This document shows, piece after piece, positions 26,172 through 35,645 of a stretch of DNA of 64,000 nucleotides (the first letter of the stretch is position 1; every line of letters starts with the position of its first letter). This DNA comes from JAFGHJ01 sp964534175 (GTDB lineage Bacteria; Hydrothermota; UBA3072). Location: contig CAZHNS010000004.1 in assembly GCA_964534175.1 (NCBI GenBank), positions 55,915-119,914 of the forward strand, written 5' to 3'. Below the pieces are notes generated by a model. That model did no database searches, was not told where the DNA came from, and saw only the letters and a program-made list of their open reading frames with translations. Both the position numbers and the translations under genes were made by a program.

Positions 26172-27400
26172 TTATATTTGTATTGTTCGCTTTTAGCCTC
26201 TCTCTGGAAGAAGCTATAGAGATGGGTTTAAGGGAGAATCCCACTTACCTGCAGGCAAAGAAAGAGTTTCTGATAAGGCAGAAGACAAATGCTTCCGCAT
26301 ATTCAACTCTTCTCCCCTCCGCATCAGCAGGGTATGTAGAGGGACGGACTCGTTCGAGATTTGGTGGAGTTGAAATTTATGATTCTGTGGATAGCTATTA
26401 TGACATTCGAATAGAATGGGATTTAACTCCGGGTGATTTTTTAAATGCTTTTTCATCTCACTATGGAAATAATTCAGCCTATTTTTCTTTTGTTGAGACC
26501 AGGAACCAAACGATATATGAAATCGTTTCCCATTATCTCAACACACTTAAACTCGAAAAGCTGTTTGAGAGCAGAGAAACCGCAGTAAGACGTACAGAAA
26601 ACAATTTAAAGCTCATTGAAGAAAAGAAACGCCTTGGCTCTGCTTCTCAGGCTGAAGTTTTACAGGGAATGGTGAACAATTTGCAGGCGCAGTTAGACTT
26701 TATGGAAACAAAAAAAGACCGAAGAGTCTATCTTCTCCGATTGAAAAAACTTATTGGACTTGACGCAACAGATTCCATTTCGCTGGAAGAGCCTCAAGGC
26801 GATTTTAAAATTCCTGACAAGGATTCCATTCTAGTTTTGGCAATGAATAAGGACCCTCTTATTAACGAGTTTAGTTCAGATTTAAAGAAAGCGAGATTCG
26901 ATTTTACAAACAACGCACTTAACAATCTCTTTACGGTTTCTTTCGGTGCGTTATATCAATATCAGGACGAGGAAGCGCCCAGCATGTCCGATTTGAGGGA
27001 CAATTACGATTATTCGATAGGATTTTCTATATCGATACCTTTGTTTACCGGTTTTTCGAGATTAAATGATATGCAAATAGCCGAATTGAGTGTTGATTTA
27101 GCCGAATTAAAATTGAAAGAAAGAGAGAAAGAATTACGTATAGCGGTAGAAGAAGATTATATGTTGTATGAAGAAACCAAACAGAAATTACAGCTCGCGG
27201 AGACTACCTTAAATTTTGCCGAAGAAAGTCATATGGCAGCAAGTGAAAGATTCCGTCTGGGAGAATCATCAATGATTGAATTATTAGGGGCTGAAGAGGA
27301 TTTATTAAGAGCTCAATATTCCTTGACTGAAGCTCGCTTTGACTGGTATCTTTCTCTTTACAGATTGAAAAGGCTTATTGGGAGGTTATATGAAGAATAA
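26168..27400 (+). CDS. TolC-family outer membrane efflux channel
   Basis: The 410-residue protein begins with a short hydrophobic signal (IIFVLFAFSLS) followed at once by LEEAIEMGLRENPTYLQAKKEF, the first helix of TolC/OEP domains. Two repeats are visible with long helices and small barrel strands (for example SVSFGALYQY, YDYSIGFSISIPLFTGF). The start is GTG 26168, overlapping the Yip1 stop; no Shine-Dalgarno sequence is needed if translation is coupled. It should form the outer-membrane exit for the MacA/MacB-like pump encoded next. Confidence 0.88.
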   Translation: MIIFVLFAFSLSLEEAIEMGLRENPTYLQAKKEFLIRQKTNASAYSTLLPSASAGYVEGRTRSRFGGVEIYDSVDSYYDIRIEWDLTPGDFLNAFSSHYGNNSAYFSFVETRNQTIYEIVSHYLNTLKLEKLFESRETAVRRTENNLKLIEEKKRLGSASQAEVLQGMVNNLQAQLDFMETKKDRRVYLLRLKKLIGLDATDSISLEEPQGDFKIPDKDSILVLAMNKDPLINEFSSDLKKARFDFTNNALNNLFTVSFGALYQYQDEEAPSMSDLRDNYDYSIGFSISIPLFTGFSRLNDMQIAELSVDLAELKLKEREKELRIAVEEDYMLYEETKQKLQLAETTLNFAEESHMAASERFRLGESSMIELLGAEEDLLRAQYSLTEARFDWYLSLYRLKRLIGRLYEE

Positions 27401-28604
27401 GAAAAAACTTATAATAATAGCGTCTGCAATTGTACTACTCGTTATTATAATCATAGCCAATGTGAAGAAGGGGGGAGGAGTAAACGTTGAAGCTTCAAAA
27501 GTTTCGCGCGGGTCAATCGAGGAGATAGTTTCTGCACCCGGAGAAATTCAAGCGAAGGAAGAAAGAAAGATAAATTCCGAAATTACAGCAGAAGTGGTTA
27601 AATTGTTGGTGGAAGAAGGTGATTGGGTAGAAAAAGGACAGATCCTTGTAAAATTAGATTCAACCGAGCAATTTGCGGCACACCAGAGAGCTCTGGCTAA
27701 TGTGGGGGCGCAGAGAGCAGATCTTGAGTTTAAAAGAGAACAATTGAGAAGAAAAAAAGAGTTATATCAGAAAGGTCTGATTTCCAGAGAGAATTTTGAG
27801 AATATTGCGACAGAGGTGGAGCTTGCATCGAGTATTCTTGAAAACGCAAGGACAGAGTTAGGTAGAGCCAGAAGGAGCCTTGAAAGGACCACTATCCGTT
27901 CTCCGATTCCAGGGACAGTGATGGATATAAATAAAGAAGAAGGAGAAGTCGTGGTGGCAGGGACCATCAACAATCCTGGTTCTATAATATTGACGGTCTC
28001 TGACCTGGAAGAAATGGAGATGGTTGCAGATGTAAACGAAAGTGAAATACCGCTGGTGTCGATCGGAGATACAGCCAGAATTACTGTAGATGCTTTTGCT
28101 GATACAGTGTTTAAAGGGATTGTATATTATAAAGCGAGTATGCCGATAGTAGCAAGTTCTTCCCAGGCTGTAGATTTTGAAGTGGAAATATCGGTTCCCC
28201 ATCATCCGGGGATGCTGCCGGGAATGAGCGCGAACTGTGAGATAGTAACCGCAAGAAAGGATAGTATTATACGAATTCCATTACAGGCTCTGGTTGCAAG
28301 AGATAAAGAAAGCGGAGTGTATAAGATAGAAGAGGGTAAAACCAAATTTATGAAAGTGGAAACAGGTATAACGGAAGCAATGTGGGTTGAAATAATTGAA
28401 GGATTGGAAGAGAATGACCTTATTGTTTCCGGACCTATAAAAACTTTAATGAAACTTACTGAGGATCAAAAAGTGATATGGGAAGAGGAAAAAGAAGAAG
28501 CAACGGAGAAAGAAGAGAAGGGAGAAGAAACGCCGGAAGAGAAAAATGAATGCGAAAAGGAAGATAAGCCTGCCGAGGCGGAAGAGAACGTAAAGGACAA
28601 ATAA
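27390..28604 (+). CDS. HlyD/MacA-type periplasmic adaptor
   Basis: The protein (404 residues from ATG 27390, preceded by GGGAGG) has an N-terminal membrane anchor (residues 3-23), lipoyl/barrel-sandwich halves (SAPGEIQAKEERKINSEI..., RTTIRSPIPGTVMDINKEEGEVV), a helical hairpin between them, and beta-barrel domains. The last 50 residues are an unusual Glu/Lys-rich tail. It connects an inner-membrane MacB-type pump to TolC. It lies 1 bp before the permease gene. Confidence 0.87.
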   Translation: MKNKKKLIIIASAIVLLVIIIIANVKKGGGVNVEASKVSRGSIEEIVSAPGEIQAKEERKINSEITAEVVKLLVEEGDWVEKGQILVKLDSTEQFAAHQRALANVGAQRADLEFKREQLRRKKELYQKGLISRENFENIATEVELASSILENARTELGRARRSLERTTIRSPIPGTVMDINKEEGEVVVAGTINNPGSIILTVSDLEEMEMVADVNESEIPLVSIGDTARITVDAFADTVFKGIVYYKASMPIVASSSQAVDFEVEISVPHHPGMLPGMSANCEIVTARKDSIIRIPLQALVARDKESGVYKIEEGKTKFMKVETGITEAMWVEIIEGLEENDLIVSGPIKTLMKLTEDQKVIWEEEKEEATEKEEKGEETPEEKNECEKEDKPAEAEENVKDK

Positions 28605-28605
28605 A

Positions 28606-29832
28606 ATGTTTAGAAGTTTTATATTCGAAATTTTACGCTCGGCTATCGAATCTATTAAAGCTAACAAACTCCGTTCTCTTCTTACTACTCTAGGTATTGT
28701 AATAGGAGTTATGACTGTTATAGGTGTGATGTCAGTTGTTTCCGGTTTTAGACAATACATAGCCACCAGTTTTTCTCAATTAGGGGCGAATGTTCTGTAT
28801 GTAAGCAAGTACCCCTGGGGTTTCGGGATGAGCAGAGAAGAATTTAAAAAAATACAAAAGAGAGAAAATATAGGTCTAAGGGAAGCAGAAGCTCTAAAAG
28901 AATACGGAGAATCCTTTAAATATGTGTCTCCCAGTATACTTAGAAACATGAAGATGGAAAGAGGCGATAAAGAAGCAGAAGAAGTTCAGATTGAGGGCGC
29001 TTCTGAGGATTTTAGCAGGATAACTAATCGAAATGTAAGCCTGGGGCGTTTTCTATCAAAAGATGATATAAAATATAATAGATATGTTTGTGTTCTAGGT
29101 CAGGATGTTGTTAACGCTCTTTTCCCTGAAGAAAGTCCCATAGGTAAAAAGGTTAAAATTCAGGGTAGGCAGTTTAATGTTGTTGGTATTATGGAAGAAA
29201 AAGGAAAAATGATGGGGCAAAGTATGGATAATACCGCATTTATTCCTTATACTACAATGACAACATTTACGGGTAAAAGAATCTCTATTAATATAGCAGT
29301 ATATGCCGAAGAGGGAGAAGAAACAGAAGAAGAAATAAGATGGATTTTGAGAGGAGTTCGTAATTTAAAACCTGGAGAAGAAGATGATTTTTCAATTAAT
29401 TCTTCAGAAGCTTTGATAAGTCAATTTAATCAATTAACCAGTACTTTCTTAATAATCTCGATCGCTATCGCAGCTATTTCACTGGTGGTAGGAGGAATCG
29501 GCATCATGAATATAATGCTTGTTTCCGTTTCGGAAAGAACCAGAGAAATAGGAGTAAGGAAAGCAATCGGCGCGAAATCTGGCGAAATTCTGGGACAATT
29601 CCTTATGGAATCCGTGGTGATCTGTCTGGTTGGTGGAATCATTGGAATCTTTCTGGGGGCTTCAATTACAAAGCTGATTTCTATTGTGAGTCCTGGTATC
29701 CACTTTCATATCCCTATATGGTCTATTTTTCTAGGATTTGGTTTTTGTTGTAGTATTGGAGTTTTCTTCGGATATTATCCGGCGAGAAAAGCATCTAAAT
29801 TAAGTCCTGTGGAGGCACTTCGTTATGAGTGA
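28606..29832 (+). CDS. MacB-like ABC transporter permease (FtsX/MacB_PCD)
   Basis: The 408-residue protein has one N-terminal TM helix (LLTTLGIVIGVMTVIGVMSVV), a periplasmic MacB_PCD domain (residues about 50-270) and three C-terminal TM helices in the FtsX domain, with the conserved GGIGIMNIMLVSVSERTREIGVRKAIGA. Such tripartite pumps export lipids, peptides, macrolides or siderophores; the cargo is unknown. The ATPase gene overlaps its end by 8 bp. Confidence 0.9.
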   Translation: MFRSFIFEILRSAIESIKANKLRSLLTTLGIVIGVMTVIGVMSVVSGFRQYIATSFSQLGANVLYVSKYPWGFGMSREEFKKIQKRENIGLREAEALKEYGESFKYVSPSILRNMKMERGDKEAEEVQIEGASEDFSRITNRNVSLGRFLSKDDIKYNRYVCVLGQDVVNALFPEESPIGKKVKIQGRQFNVVGIMEEKGKMMGQSMDNTAFIPYTTMTTFTGKRISINIAVYAEEGEETEEEIRWILRGVRNLKPGEEDDFSINSSEALISQFNQLTSTFLIISIAIAAISLVVGGIGIMNIMLVSVSERTREIGVRKAIGAKSGEILGQFLMESVVICLVGGIIGIFLGASITKLISIVSPGIHFHIPIWSIFLGFGFCCSIGVFFGYYPARKASKLSPVEALRYE

Positions 29833-30508
29833 GCTGATTAAAATGAAGGACATAACAAAAGTTTATCCTCTTGGAGAAACCGAAGTCCACGCGCTTAGGG
29901 GTGTCGATATCTCGATAAAAAAAGGAGAATTTATTTCAATAATCGGACCTTCAGGTTCGGGCAAATCCACCTTAATGCATATAATTGGATGTCTGGATAC
30001 GGCAACTAGCGGTTCTTATTTCTTACGGGGTAAAGATGTGAGTATAATGGATGGGGATCAACTTGCAGATATAAGAAAAGAATTTATAGGTTTTATCTTT
30101 CAGGATTTTTATCTCCTGCCGGATGTGCCTGCCTGGTACAATGTTTCTCTGCCGATGATCTACAACAGGGTTCTACCTAAAGTAAGAAAAGAAAAGGCCA
30201 TAAATATTCTAAAGAGCGTTGGGCTTGGCGATAGAGTGAATCATCTGCCAAACCAGCTTTCCGGAGGAGAACGTCAGAGAGTGGCGATCGCTAGAGCTCT
30301 TGCCAATGAACCGGAAATTATAATAGCGGATGAACCTACAGGTAATCTGGATTCGGTACGCGGAGAAGAAATTCTTAAAATACTATCAGATTTACATAAG
30401 AAAGGAAAAACAATTATAATTGTATCCCACGAAAAATACGTGGCAGAAAGAGGTAATAGAAAAATATATCTTAAGGACGGGTGCGTTGAAGGGAAAGGCA
30501 AAAAGTAG
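29825..30508 (+). CDS. ABC transporter ATP-binding protein (MacB/LolD type)
   Basis: The 227-residue ATPase has Walker A GPSGSGKST, Q-loop FIFQDFYLLP, signature LSGGERQRVAIARAL, Walker B IIIADEPTGNLDS and the H-loop VSHE. It completes the MacB-like pump: unlike E. coli MacB, ATPase and permease are separate polypeptides. ATG 29825 lies within the end of the permease gene. Confidence 0.92.
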   Translation: MSELIKMKDITKVYPLGETEVHALRGVDISIKKGEFISIIGPSGSGKSTLMHIIGCLDTATSGSYFLRGKDVSIMDGDQLADIRKEFIGFIFQDFYLLPDVPAWYNVSLPMIYNRVLPKVRKEKAINILKSVGLGDRVNHLPNQLSGGERQRVAIARALANEPEIIIADEPTGNLDSVRGEEILKILSDLHKKGKTIIIVSHEKYVAERGNRKIYLKDGCVEGKGKK

Positions 30509-31616
30509 ACCAGGTATATTGATCATAAACTGGCAGGATTGGACTAATCCCTTATCGGGCGGAGCTGAAGTTCATCTTCATGAAATATTTAAACGGCTAT
30601 CGGAAGATTTTAATATTTACTTACTATGTACTCATTTTGAAAATGCCCCAAAAAACGAAGTAATAGACGGAATAAACATTTACAGAGTAGGCTCCCGAAA
30701 CACATTTAATTTCTACGTACCTAAAGCATATAAAAAATTAAATGAGATGACAAAATTCGATCTTGTAATAGAGGATCTAAATAAAATTCCATTCTTCGGC
30801 GGAAGATTTATTCGGGAGAAGAGAATCGCACTAATTCATCATCTTTTCGGAAAAACTATATTCACAGAGACTAATCCTCTTTCTGCTTCTTATGTTTACT
30901 ATACAGAAAAGCTTATTCCGAAACATTATAAGAAAGTGCCTATAATTGCCGTATCTAAGAGTTCAAAAAACGAACTCGTAAAAATGGGCATTCCGGAAGG
31001 AAATGTTAAAGTGGTTTTTAATGGAGTTGATATCAAGAAGTACCAATTAAAGGTAGGTAAGAGTGTCCGCCCAACGATTATTTGTCTTGCAAGGATGAAA
31101 AAGTATAAGAGAATGGATATCCTGCTTGATTCAGTTCCTGAAGTTTTAGAAAAGATTCCCGACTTGAAAATTGTTTTAGTGGGAGAAGGTGATGACCTGC
31201 CCCGGCTTAAGGAAATTTCCCGGAAGAATGGAATTAATAACGCGGTCGAATTTACCAATTTTGTATCCGGTAACAGGAAAATCGAGCTGCTCTCATCTTC
31301 ATGGGTTTCGGTTAACACCTCTCCAAAGGAAGGTTGGGGATTGACTTCCATAGAAGCTCAGGCCTGTGGCACACCCTCGATAGTACCCGATTCACAGGGA
31401 TTGAGAGAAACTGTAAAAGATGGATTGAGCGGATATATTTATCCCTTTGGAGATACTGATGCTCTATCCGGGATTCTTATAAAAGTATTAAAAGATAAAA
31501 AATTAGTTGTAGAGATGGGTAGGCGAGCGAGGACATGGGCGGCGAATTTTTCCTGGGATGAATCCGCGAAAAAGATGAAGGAAACGATTCTGTCCCAATT
31601 TATCAACCGCAGTTAA
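30486..31616 (+). CDS. GT4-family glycosyltransferase
   Basis: The protein has a GT-B fold: N-terminal LIINWQDWTNPLSGGAEVHLHEIFKRL (acceptor side) and C-terminal PTIICLARMKKYKRMDILLDSV and EAQACGTPSIVPDSQGLRETV, the donor-binding ExxxCGxP-like signature of GT4. It likely adds a sugar to a surface glycan or glycolipid. The frame is open from 30420, but that would overlap the ATPase by almost 90 bp. I place the start at TTG 30486 (376 residues), with AAGGACGGG upstream and a 23-bp overlap; other starts are possible. Confidence 0.82.
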   Translation: MKGKAKSRPGILIINWQDWTNPLSGGAEVHLHEIFKRLSEDFNIYLLCTHFENAPKNEVIDGINIYRVGSRNTFNFYVPKAYKKLNEMTKFDLVIEDLNKIPFFGGRFIREKRIALIHHLFGKTIFTETNPLSASYVYYTEKLIPKHYKKVPIIAVSKSSKNELVKMGIPEGNVKVVFNGVDIKKYQLKVGKSVRPTIICLARMKKYKRMDILLDSVPEVLEKIPDLKIVLVGEGDDLPRLKEISRKNGINNAVEFTNFVSGNRKIELLSSSWVSVNTSPKEGWGLTSIEAQACGTPSIVPDSQGLRETVKDGLSGYIYPFGDTDALSGILIKVLKDKKLVVEMGRRARTWAANFSWDESAKKMKETILSQFINRS

Positions 31617-31700
31617 ATTCAGATTCACAAAGAATAATAGTATTAGAAGCAGTACAAGTTAGAATTTCTAGTGATAGGGATTAAGTGATAAGTGTCTTTT

Positions 31701-31752
31701 CTTAATCCTTGCTTTTCTTCGTAGCTTTGCAAATAATTCTTAATCCTTGCTT
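31701..31752. repeat. Short direct repeat between operons
   Basis: CTTAATCCTTGCTT occurs at 31701-31714 and again at 31739-31752, with further related CTTTTCTTC blocks beside each copy. It lies in the 159-bp gap between the convergent glycosyltransferase and tspO genes. No hairpin terminator is seen. Confidence 0.45.
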
Positions 31753-31775
31753 AGCTTCAGGCTTTTCTTCTAATC

Positions 31776-32264
31776 CTAGATATTGAGTCTCCAGATGGTG
31801 AAGTTAAGAACCGAAGCAAAACTTACCCATAGTAGATAAGGAATTAACAAATAACCTGCAATCCTTGATATCTGCAAGAAAAGAATAATTGATACCAATA
31901 TAGAAGCCCACAGGAATATGATTTCGATGAAAGCGGCGAATGGTGATTCCAGCCCGAAGAACAGAATAGACCATAGTGTATTTAAAACAAGATGAAAAAT
32001 GAAAAAGAAGAATGCTATTTTTACGTTTTTATTTTTTAAACCCTTTCGCAAGACTAGAAATAAGGCGATGCCCATAAGTAAGAATAAAATCGTCCAGACC
32101 GGAGCAAAGACCCAGTTGGGAGGTCTAAATGAGGGCTTATTTATATTCGCGTACCAGGTTGGTATTGCTGGGGTGGTGAATATAGAACCTATAACACCCG
32201 CCATTTGGCACATAATTATACTTCCTAAGAGTATTAAAATATCTTTAGTTTTGTTTTTATTCAT
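31776..32264 (-). CDS. tspO: TspO/MBR-family membrane protein
   Basis: The 162-residue protein has five TM helices and the Trp-rich TspO signature (TPAIPTWYANINKPSFRPPNWVFAPVW). TspO proteins bind porphyrins and cholesterol-like ligands and modulate tetrapyrrole or stress responses. The last helix contains NFTIWRLN. It is the last gene of the minus-strand operon that starts at 39377, 9 bp after the DUF2330-like gene. Confidence 0.9.
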   Translation of the reverse strand: MNKNKTKDILILLGSIIMCQMAGVIGSIFTTPAIPTWYANINKPSFRPPNWVFAPVWTILFLLMGIALFLVLRKGLKNKNVKIAFFFFIFHLVLNTLWSILFFGLESPFAAFIEIIFLWASILVSIILFLQISRIAGYLLIPYLLWVSFASVLNFTIWRLNI

Positions 32265-32273
32265 AATTACACT

Positions 32274-33164
32274 TTAATATTGCTTTGCGATAAGGTCTTC
32301 CTTAAATGAAGAAATTAGACCTTTGATTTTCCAGATGCGAAGCTTCATCCCTTCCCTGTTGCCTAACAGTTCACTCATTTCTTCATTTAAAGTTTTGAGC
32401 TCTCCTGAAGTAATCGAGATAGGTTGGTGCTGAAGACTAATTTTCTCCAAGGGAATTCCAGGGAAATATCTTAACAATTCAGGAGTCAATATAAGGAGTT
32501 CCATAGAGGTGTATCCTTCTTCGGTATTCATAATTTTGACAGGATAAAACAAAAAATCAGTTCTAAATCTGTATTGTATTGCGTCGTTCGTTTTTATTTC
32601 TTTATCTAAAGAAACAACATCAAAAACAAACCATGTAAACTTTTCTTCCAGATATTCATCTACAACATCCTTAAGTCCTTCGGGTATTTCGGGGTTTTTA
32701 ACACCCAAAGAATCGAGATGTTTTTCTACCCATCTGATGAAACCGTCTTTATTCAAAACATGGGCGACGGAAATATCATGCGCTCCAATTTTTTTATGAA
32801 AGGTAATTTCTCCGGCTGCAGGTTTACTTATTCTTTCTTTACCTCCGTTCCTTTTTGAAAGGAGTATGTTCTGCCCCCGAATTTTTTTATTTATAAGATA
32901 TGTAGCTTTTCTAAAAGTCTCTAAATCTCCTTTTTTTACAACCGGTTCATTTGGTAAGGGTAAAACTTCAAGAACTTCAGTGGAATCAGAAGCTCTCATA
33001 TTTGTTGTAAGAAGGAGTATTTCTTCTTCTCCATTCCAGGCAATCATAGCTCTCTGAGTAGGCTCAAAAACCTTGACATAGGGGTCAAACGGAATAGAAC
33101 CACGGTCTGCAAAAAGTGATATACTTAATAGTAAAAAGAAGATAAGATGTTTTTTTACTTTCAT
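32274..33164 (-). CDS. Secreted DUF2330-like protein
   Basis: The 296-residue protein has a signal peptide (KHLIFFLLLSISLFA). The mature part starts RGSIPFDPYVKVFEPTQRA and continues with IAWNGEEEILLLTTNMRASDSTEVLEVLPLPNEP, the typical opening of DUF2330 proteins. The function of the family is unknown. The start is placed at ATG 33164 because GGAGG stands just before it; the frame is open to 33200. It lies 8 bp after the GH3 gene. Confidence 0.75.
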   Translation of the reverse strand: MKVKKHLIFFLLLSISLFADRGSIPFDPYVKVFEPTQRAMIAWNGEEEILLLTTNMRASDSTEVLEVLPLPNEPVVKKGDLETFRKATYLINKKIRGQNILLSKRNGGKERISKPAAGEITFHKKIGAHDISVAHVLNKDGFIRWVEKHLDSLGVKNPEIPEGLKDVVDEYLEEKFTWFVFDVVSLDKEIKTNDAIQYRFRTDFLFYPVKIMNTEEGYTSMELLILTPELLRYFPGIPLEKISLQHQPISITSGELKTLNEEMSELLGNREGMKLRIWKIKGLISSFKEDLIAKQY

Positions 33165-33172
33165 ATTACCTC

Positions 33173-35617
33173 CTACTTCAATAATATCATTTTGCCACAC
33201 GAGGTGGATTTTCGAGTGTTTAGCTTATAGAAATATATCCCGCTCGGGTACTTACTGGCATCCCACTGGTATATATGTTCTCCTGCGTTAAGTTCTTCAT
33301 TAACCAGAGTTTCTAATCTTTGACCGTATATATTGTATATGCTGAGTGAGACTTTTTCTTCTTTAGGTAAATGGAATGAAATATAAGTTACCGCATTAAA
33401 TGGATTTGGACTGTTTCTTACAGGTTGGTGTGTATAAGTAGTATCCTGTTCCTCAATAATTCCCGCCGGTTCATCTAATCTGTTATAAACCGGCTCCGGC
33501 CCGAATTCTTCTAATTGACCTCCGTCTTTAGAAAAAACCGATTCGCCTGAATATGCGATTGTTATTTCATCTCCTTCAAGTATGTTTTCAGAAAGTTGTA
33601 AGATAAGCATTGTCGAATCCTTAGAGCTCACCCCGATATCATCTATTGGAATATCGTTTGATTCATTCTGGTTGATGAGGAATTCGGAATTTGCGCTTTC
33701 ATCAGGTTTAAGCATGTCTTTGTTAAAAGCCACTTGGATTCGGTCTCCGGTTGAATCAACCGCAGCGGAATAAAAGAGAGGAGAAGAGCCTTCGGGAGAA
33801 TCAGATAAATCAGTAATCCCATAGCCATATTCAAATAATGGGTTATATCGCTCATCCCCAAAGTTAATAGGAATATCTTCCATTCTCGCCGGCCAGCTAT
33901 GTGATAGGAGCCCAGATGGGTTGTAATCACCGAATAAAACGTCTGTTATCCCCCTTCCTTCTGTTCCCGGCAACCATGCTGCTATGAAAGCGTCAGAATA
34001 CGGAAGAATAGATTCAATAATTAGTGGTCGTCCGGAAATTAATATAACAATAACGGGCAAACCAGCGTTTTTAATATTCCTGACCAAGTTAATTTGTGAT
34101 ACCGTTAGTTCCAGGTTGACCCTATCGCCGAGCATTTCTGCGTAAGGTTTTTCCCCAATAACCACTACAGCGACGTCAGCTGTTGTATCAATCGATGCCC
34201 CTTCTCTCGAATATGTGATATTCGCACTGGGTGCTTCTTGCTCCATGGCTTCTTTTATCGTGGTTCCCAGTGTAATACTTCCGCTGTCACCCTGCCAGGT
34301 GATTGTCCAACCGCCGCATTGATATCCGAGATTATCGGCATGTTCTCCTGCGAGAAAAATATGAATGTTTTCTTTAGGCAGAGGTAATATCCCGTCCTTC
34401 TTTTTCAATAAAACCAAAGATTTACGGACTGCCTCCCGCGCGACTGCCCGGTGAGCTCCGGTACCCAGCGAATCTAAAAGACTCCTATCGGCGTAAGGCC
34501 TCTCAAATAACCCCATTTCAAATTTAATCCGTAAAATCCTGCTTACCGCGTCGTTTATTCTATCTTCGCTCACGTAACCCGCTTCAACAACATTCTTTAA
34601 TGTAGTACAGAAATCAATATAGTTATATGGAACCATAGCCATATCTATTCCTGCGTTTATAGCTTTTTGCACCCTCTCTTCGTAAGTGCCGGCTAATTGA
34701 CTTATCCCCATCCAGTCAGTTATAACAAAACCTTCAAATCCCAACTCTTTTTTTAGAACAGAGTCTATTAAGTACTCGTTTTCATGGCATTCAACTCCAT
34801 TCCAGCTGCTGTGTGATATCATAACAGAACCGACGTTATTCTCAATTGCTTTAACATAACCCGGCAAATGAATAGCCCGTAAGGTTGCTTCATCTATTTC
34901 AACATTTCCCGCATCAACTCCGTTAGTTGTACCGCCGTCTGCTACGTAGTGTTTAGCGCATGCTACAATACTGGAGGAATTTGCTATCGTATCTCCCTGG
35001 AAACCTCTTATGATTGCCGATCCCAACGTCTCAGCCAATTCCGGTGTTTCGCCGAAGCTTTCGTAAGTTCTGCCCCAGTGTTCATCTCTTGCAACGGCGA
35101 TACATGGAGCAAATGTCCAGTTTAAAGCCGTTGCAGATACTTCCATAGCAGTAATATTTCCTATTTCTTCGACAAGGGCGGAATCACGAGTACAGCCCAA
35201 TCCGATATTGTGCGGGAATATAACTGCCCCATAAGCATTGTTATGCCCATGTACAGCATCGATTCCATAAATTATAGGTATGCCGAGCCTACTAGACATT
35301 GCTCTACCCTGAAGGCTGTCGTACATATCTGCCCACGCCTCCGGGGTATTCGGATTTGGCGTAGAACCGCCTCCGCTAAGGACTGAACCCAAACAGTATG
35401 TAGATATATCGTTTAAAATATCAGCAGACCCCCTTTCCCCCTGAGCCATTTGTCCCACTTTTTCATCTATCGTCATACGGCTCAAGAGATCTGCTACCCT
35501 TTCTTCTACAGTTGCTGTACTGTCTAAATATACAGTATCCTGCGCGGATAGTGGTTTAATTGAGAATATTAAGAAAATAATAACTATTTTTTTTATCGAT
35601 GAACTAATATTTGGCAT
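33173..35617 (-). CDS. Secreted GH3 beta-glucosidase with Por sorting domain (tandem copy 2)
   Basis: The 814-residue protein has a signal peptide (to about residue 25), a GH3 N-terminal barrel with GIDAVHGHNNAYGA, KH222-223 and the nucleophile Asp301 in VITDWMG, and a GH3 C-terminal domain (HSWPARMEDIPINFG, YGYGITDLS). After about 630 comes an Ig-like (SbsA/Big_5-type) domain (IQVAFNKDM...ITIAYSGESVF). The last 80 residues are a type A Por sorting domain (NSPNPFNAVTYISFHLP, IYNIYGQRLETLV, YPSGIYFYKL). It likely hydrolyses beta-glucans or cello-oligosaccharides at the cell surface. It is a tandem duplicate of the next gene upstream. Confidence 0.92.
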   Translation of the reverse strand: MPNISSSIKKIVIIFLIFSIKPLSAQDTVYLDSTATVEERVADLLSRMTIDEKVGQMAQGERGSADILNDISTYCLGSVLSGGGSTPNPNTPEAWADMYDSLQGRAMSSRLGIPIIYGIDAVHGHNNAYGAVIFPHNIGLGCTRDSALVEEIGNITAMEVSATALNWTFAPCIAVARDEHWGRTYESFGETPELAETLGSAIIRGFQGDTIANSSSIVACAKHYVADGGTTNGVDAGNVEIDEATLRAIHLPGYVKAIENNVGSVMISHSSWNGVECHENEYLIDSVLKKELGFEGFVITDWMGISQLAGTYEERVQKAINAGIDMAMVPYNYIDFCTTLKNVVEAGYVSEDRINDAVSRILRIKFEMGLFERPYADRSLLDSLGTGAHRAVAREAVRKSLVLLKKKDGILPLPKENIHIFLAGEHADNLGYQCGGWTITWQGDSGSITLGTTIKEAMEQEAPSANITYSREGASIDTTADVAVVVIGEKPYAEMLGDRVNLELTVSQINLVRNIKNAGLPVIVILISGRPLIIESILPYSDAFIAAWLPGTEGRGITDVLFGDYNPSGLLSHSWPARMEDIPINFGDERYNPLFEYGYGITDLSDSPEGSSPLFYSAAVDSTGDRIQVAFNKDMLKPDESANSEFLINQNESNDIPIDDIGVSSKDSTMLILQLSENILEGDEITIAYSGESVFSKDGGQLEEFGPEPVYNRLDEPAGIIEEQDTTYTHQPVRNSPNPFNAVTYISFHLPKEEKVSLSIYNIYGQRLETLVNEELNAGEHIYQWDASKYPSGIYFYKLNTRKSTSCGKMILLK

Positions 35618-35645
35618 AGAATTTACCTCCGTTAATTCAAAAAAC

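Noticed and set aside
30420..30485. Extended start of the GT4 glycosyltransferase at TTG 30420
   Set aside because: It would add residues with no family similarity and overlap the ABC ATPase by almost 90 bp; the TTG at 30486 is closer to the GT-B fold start.
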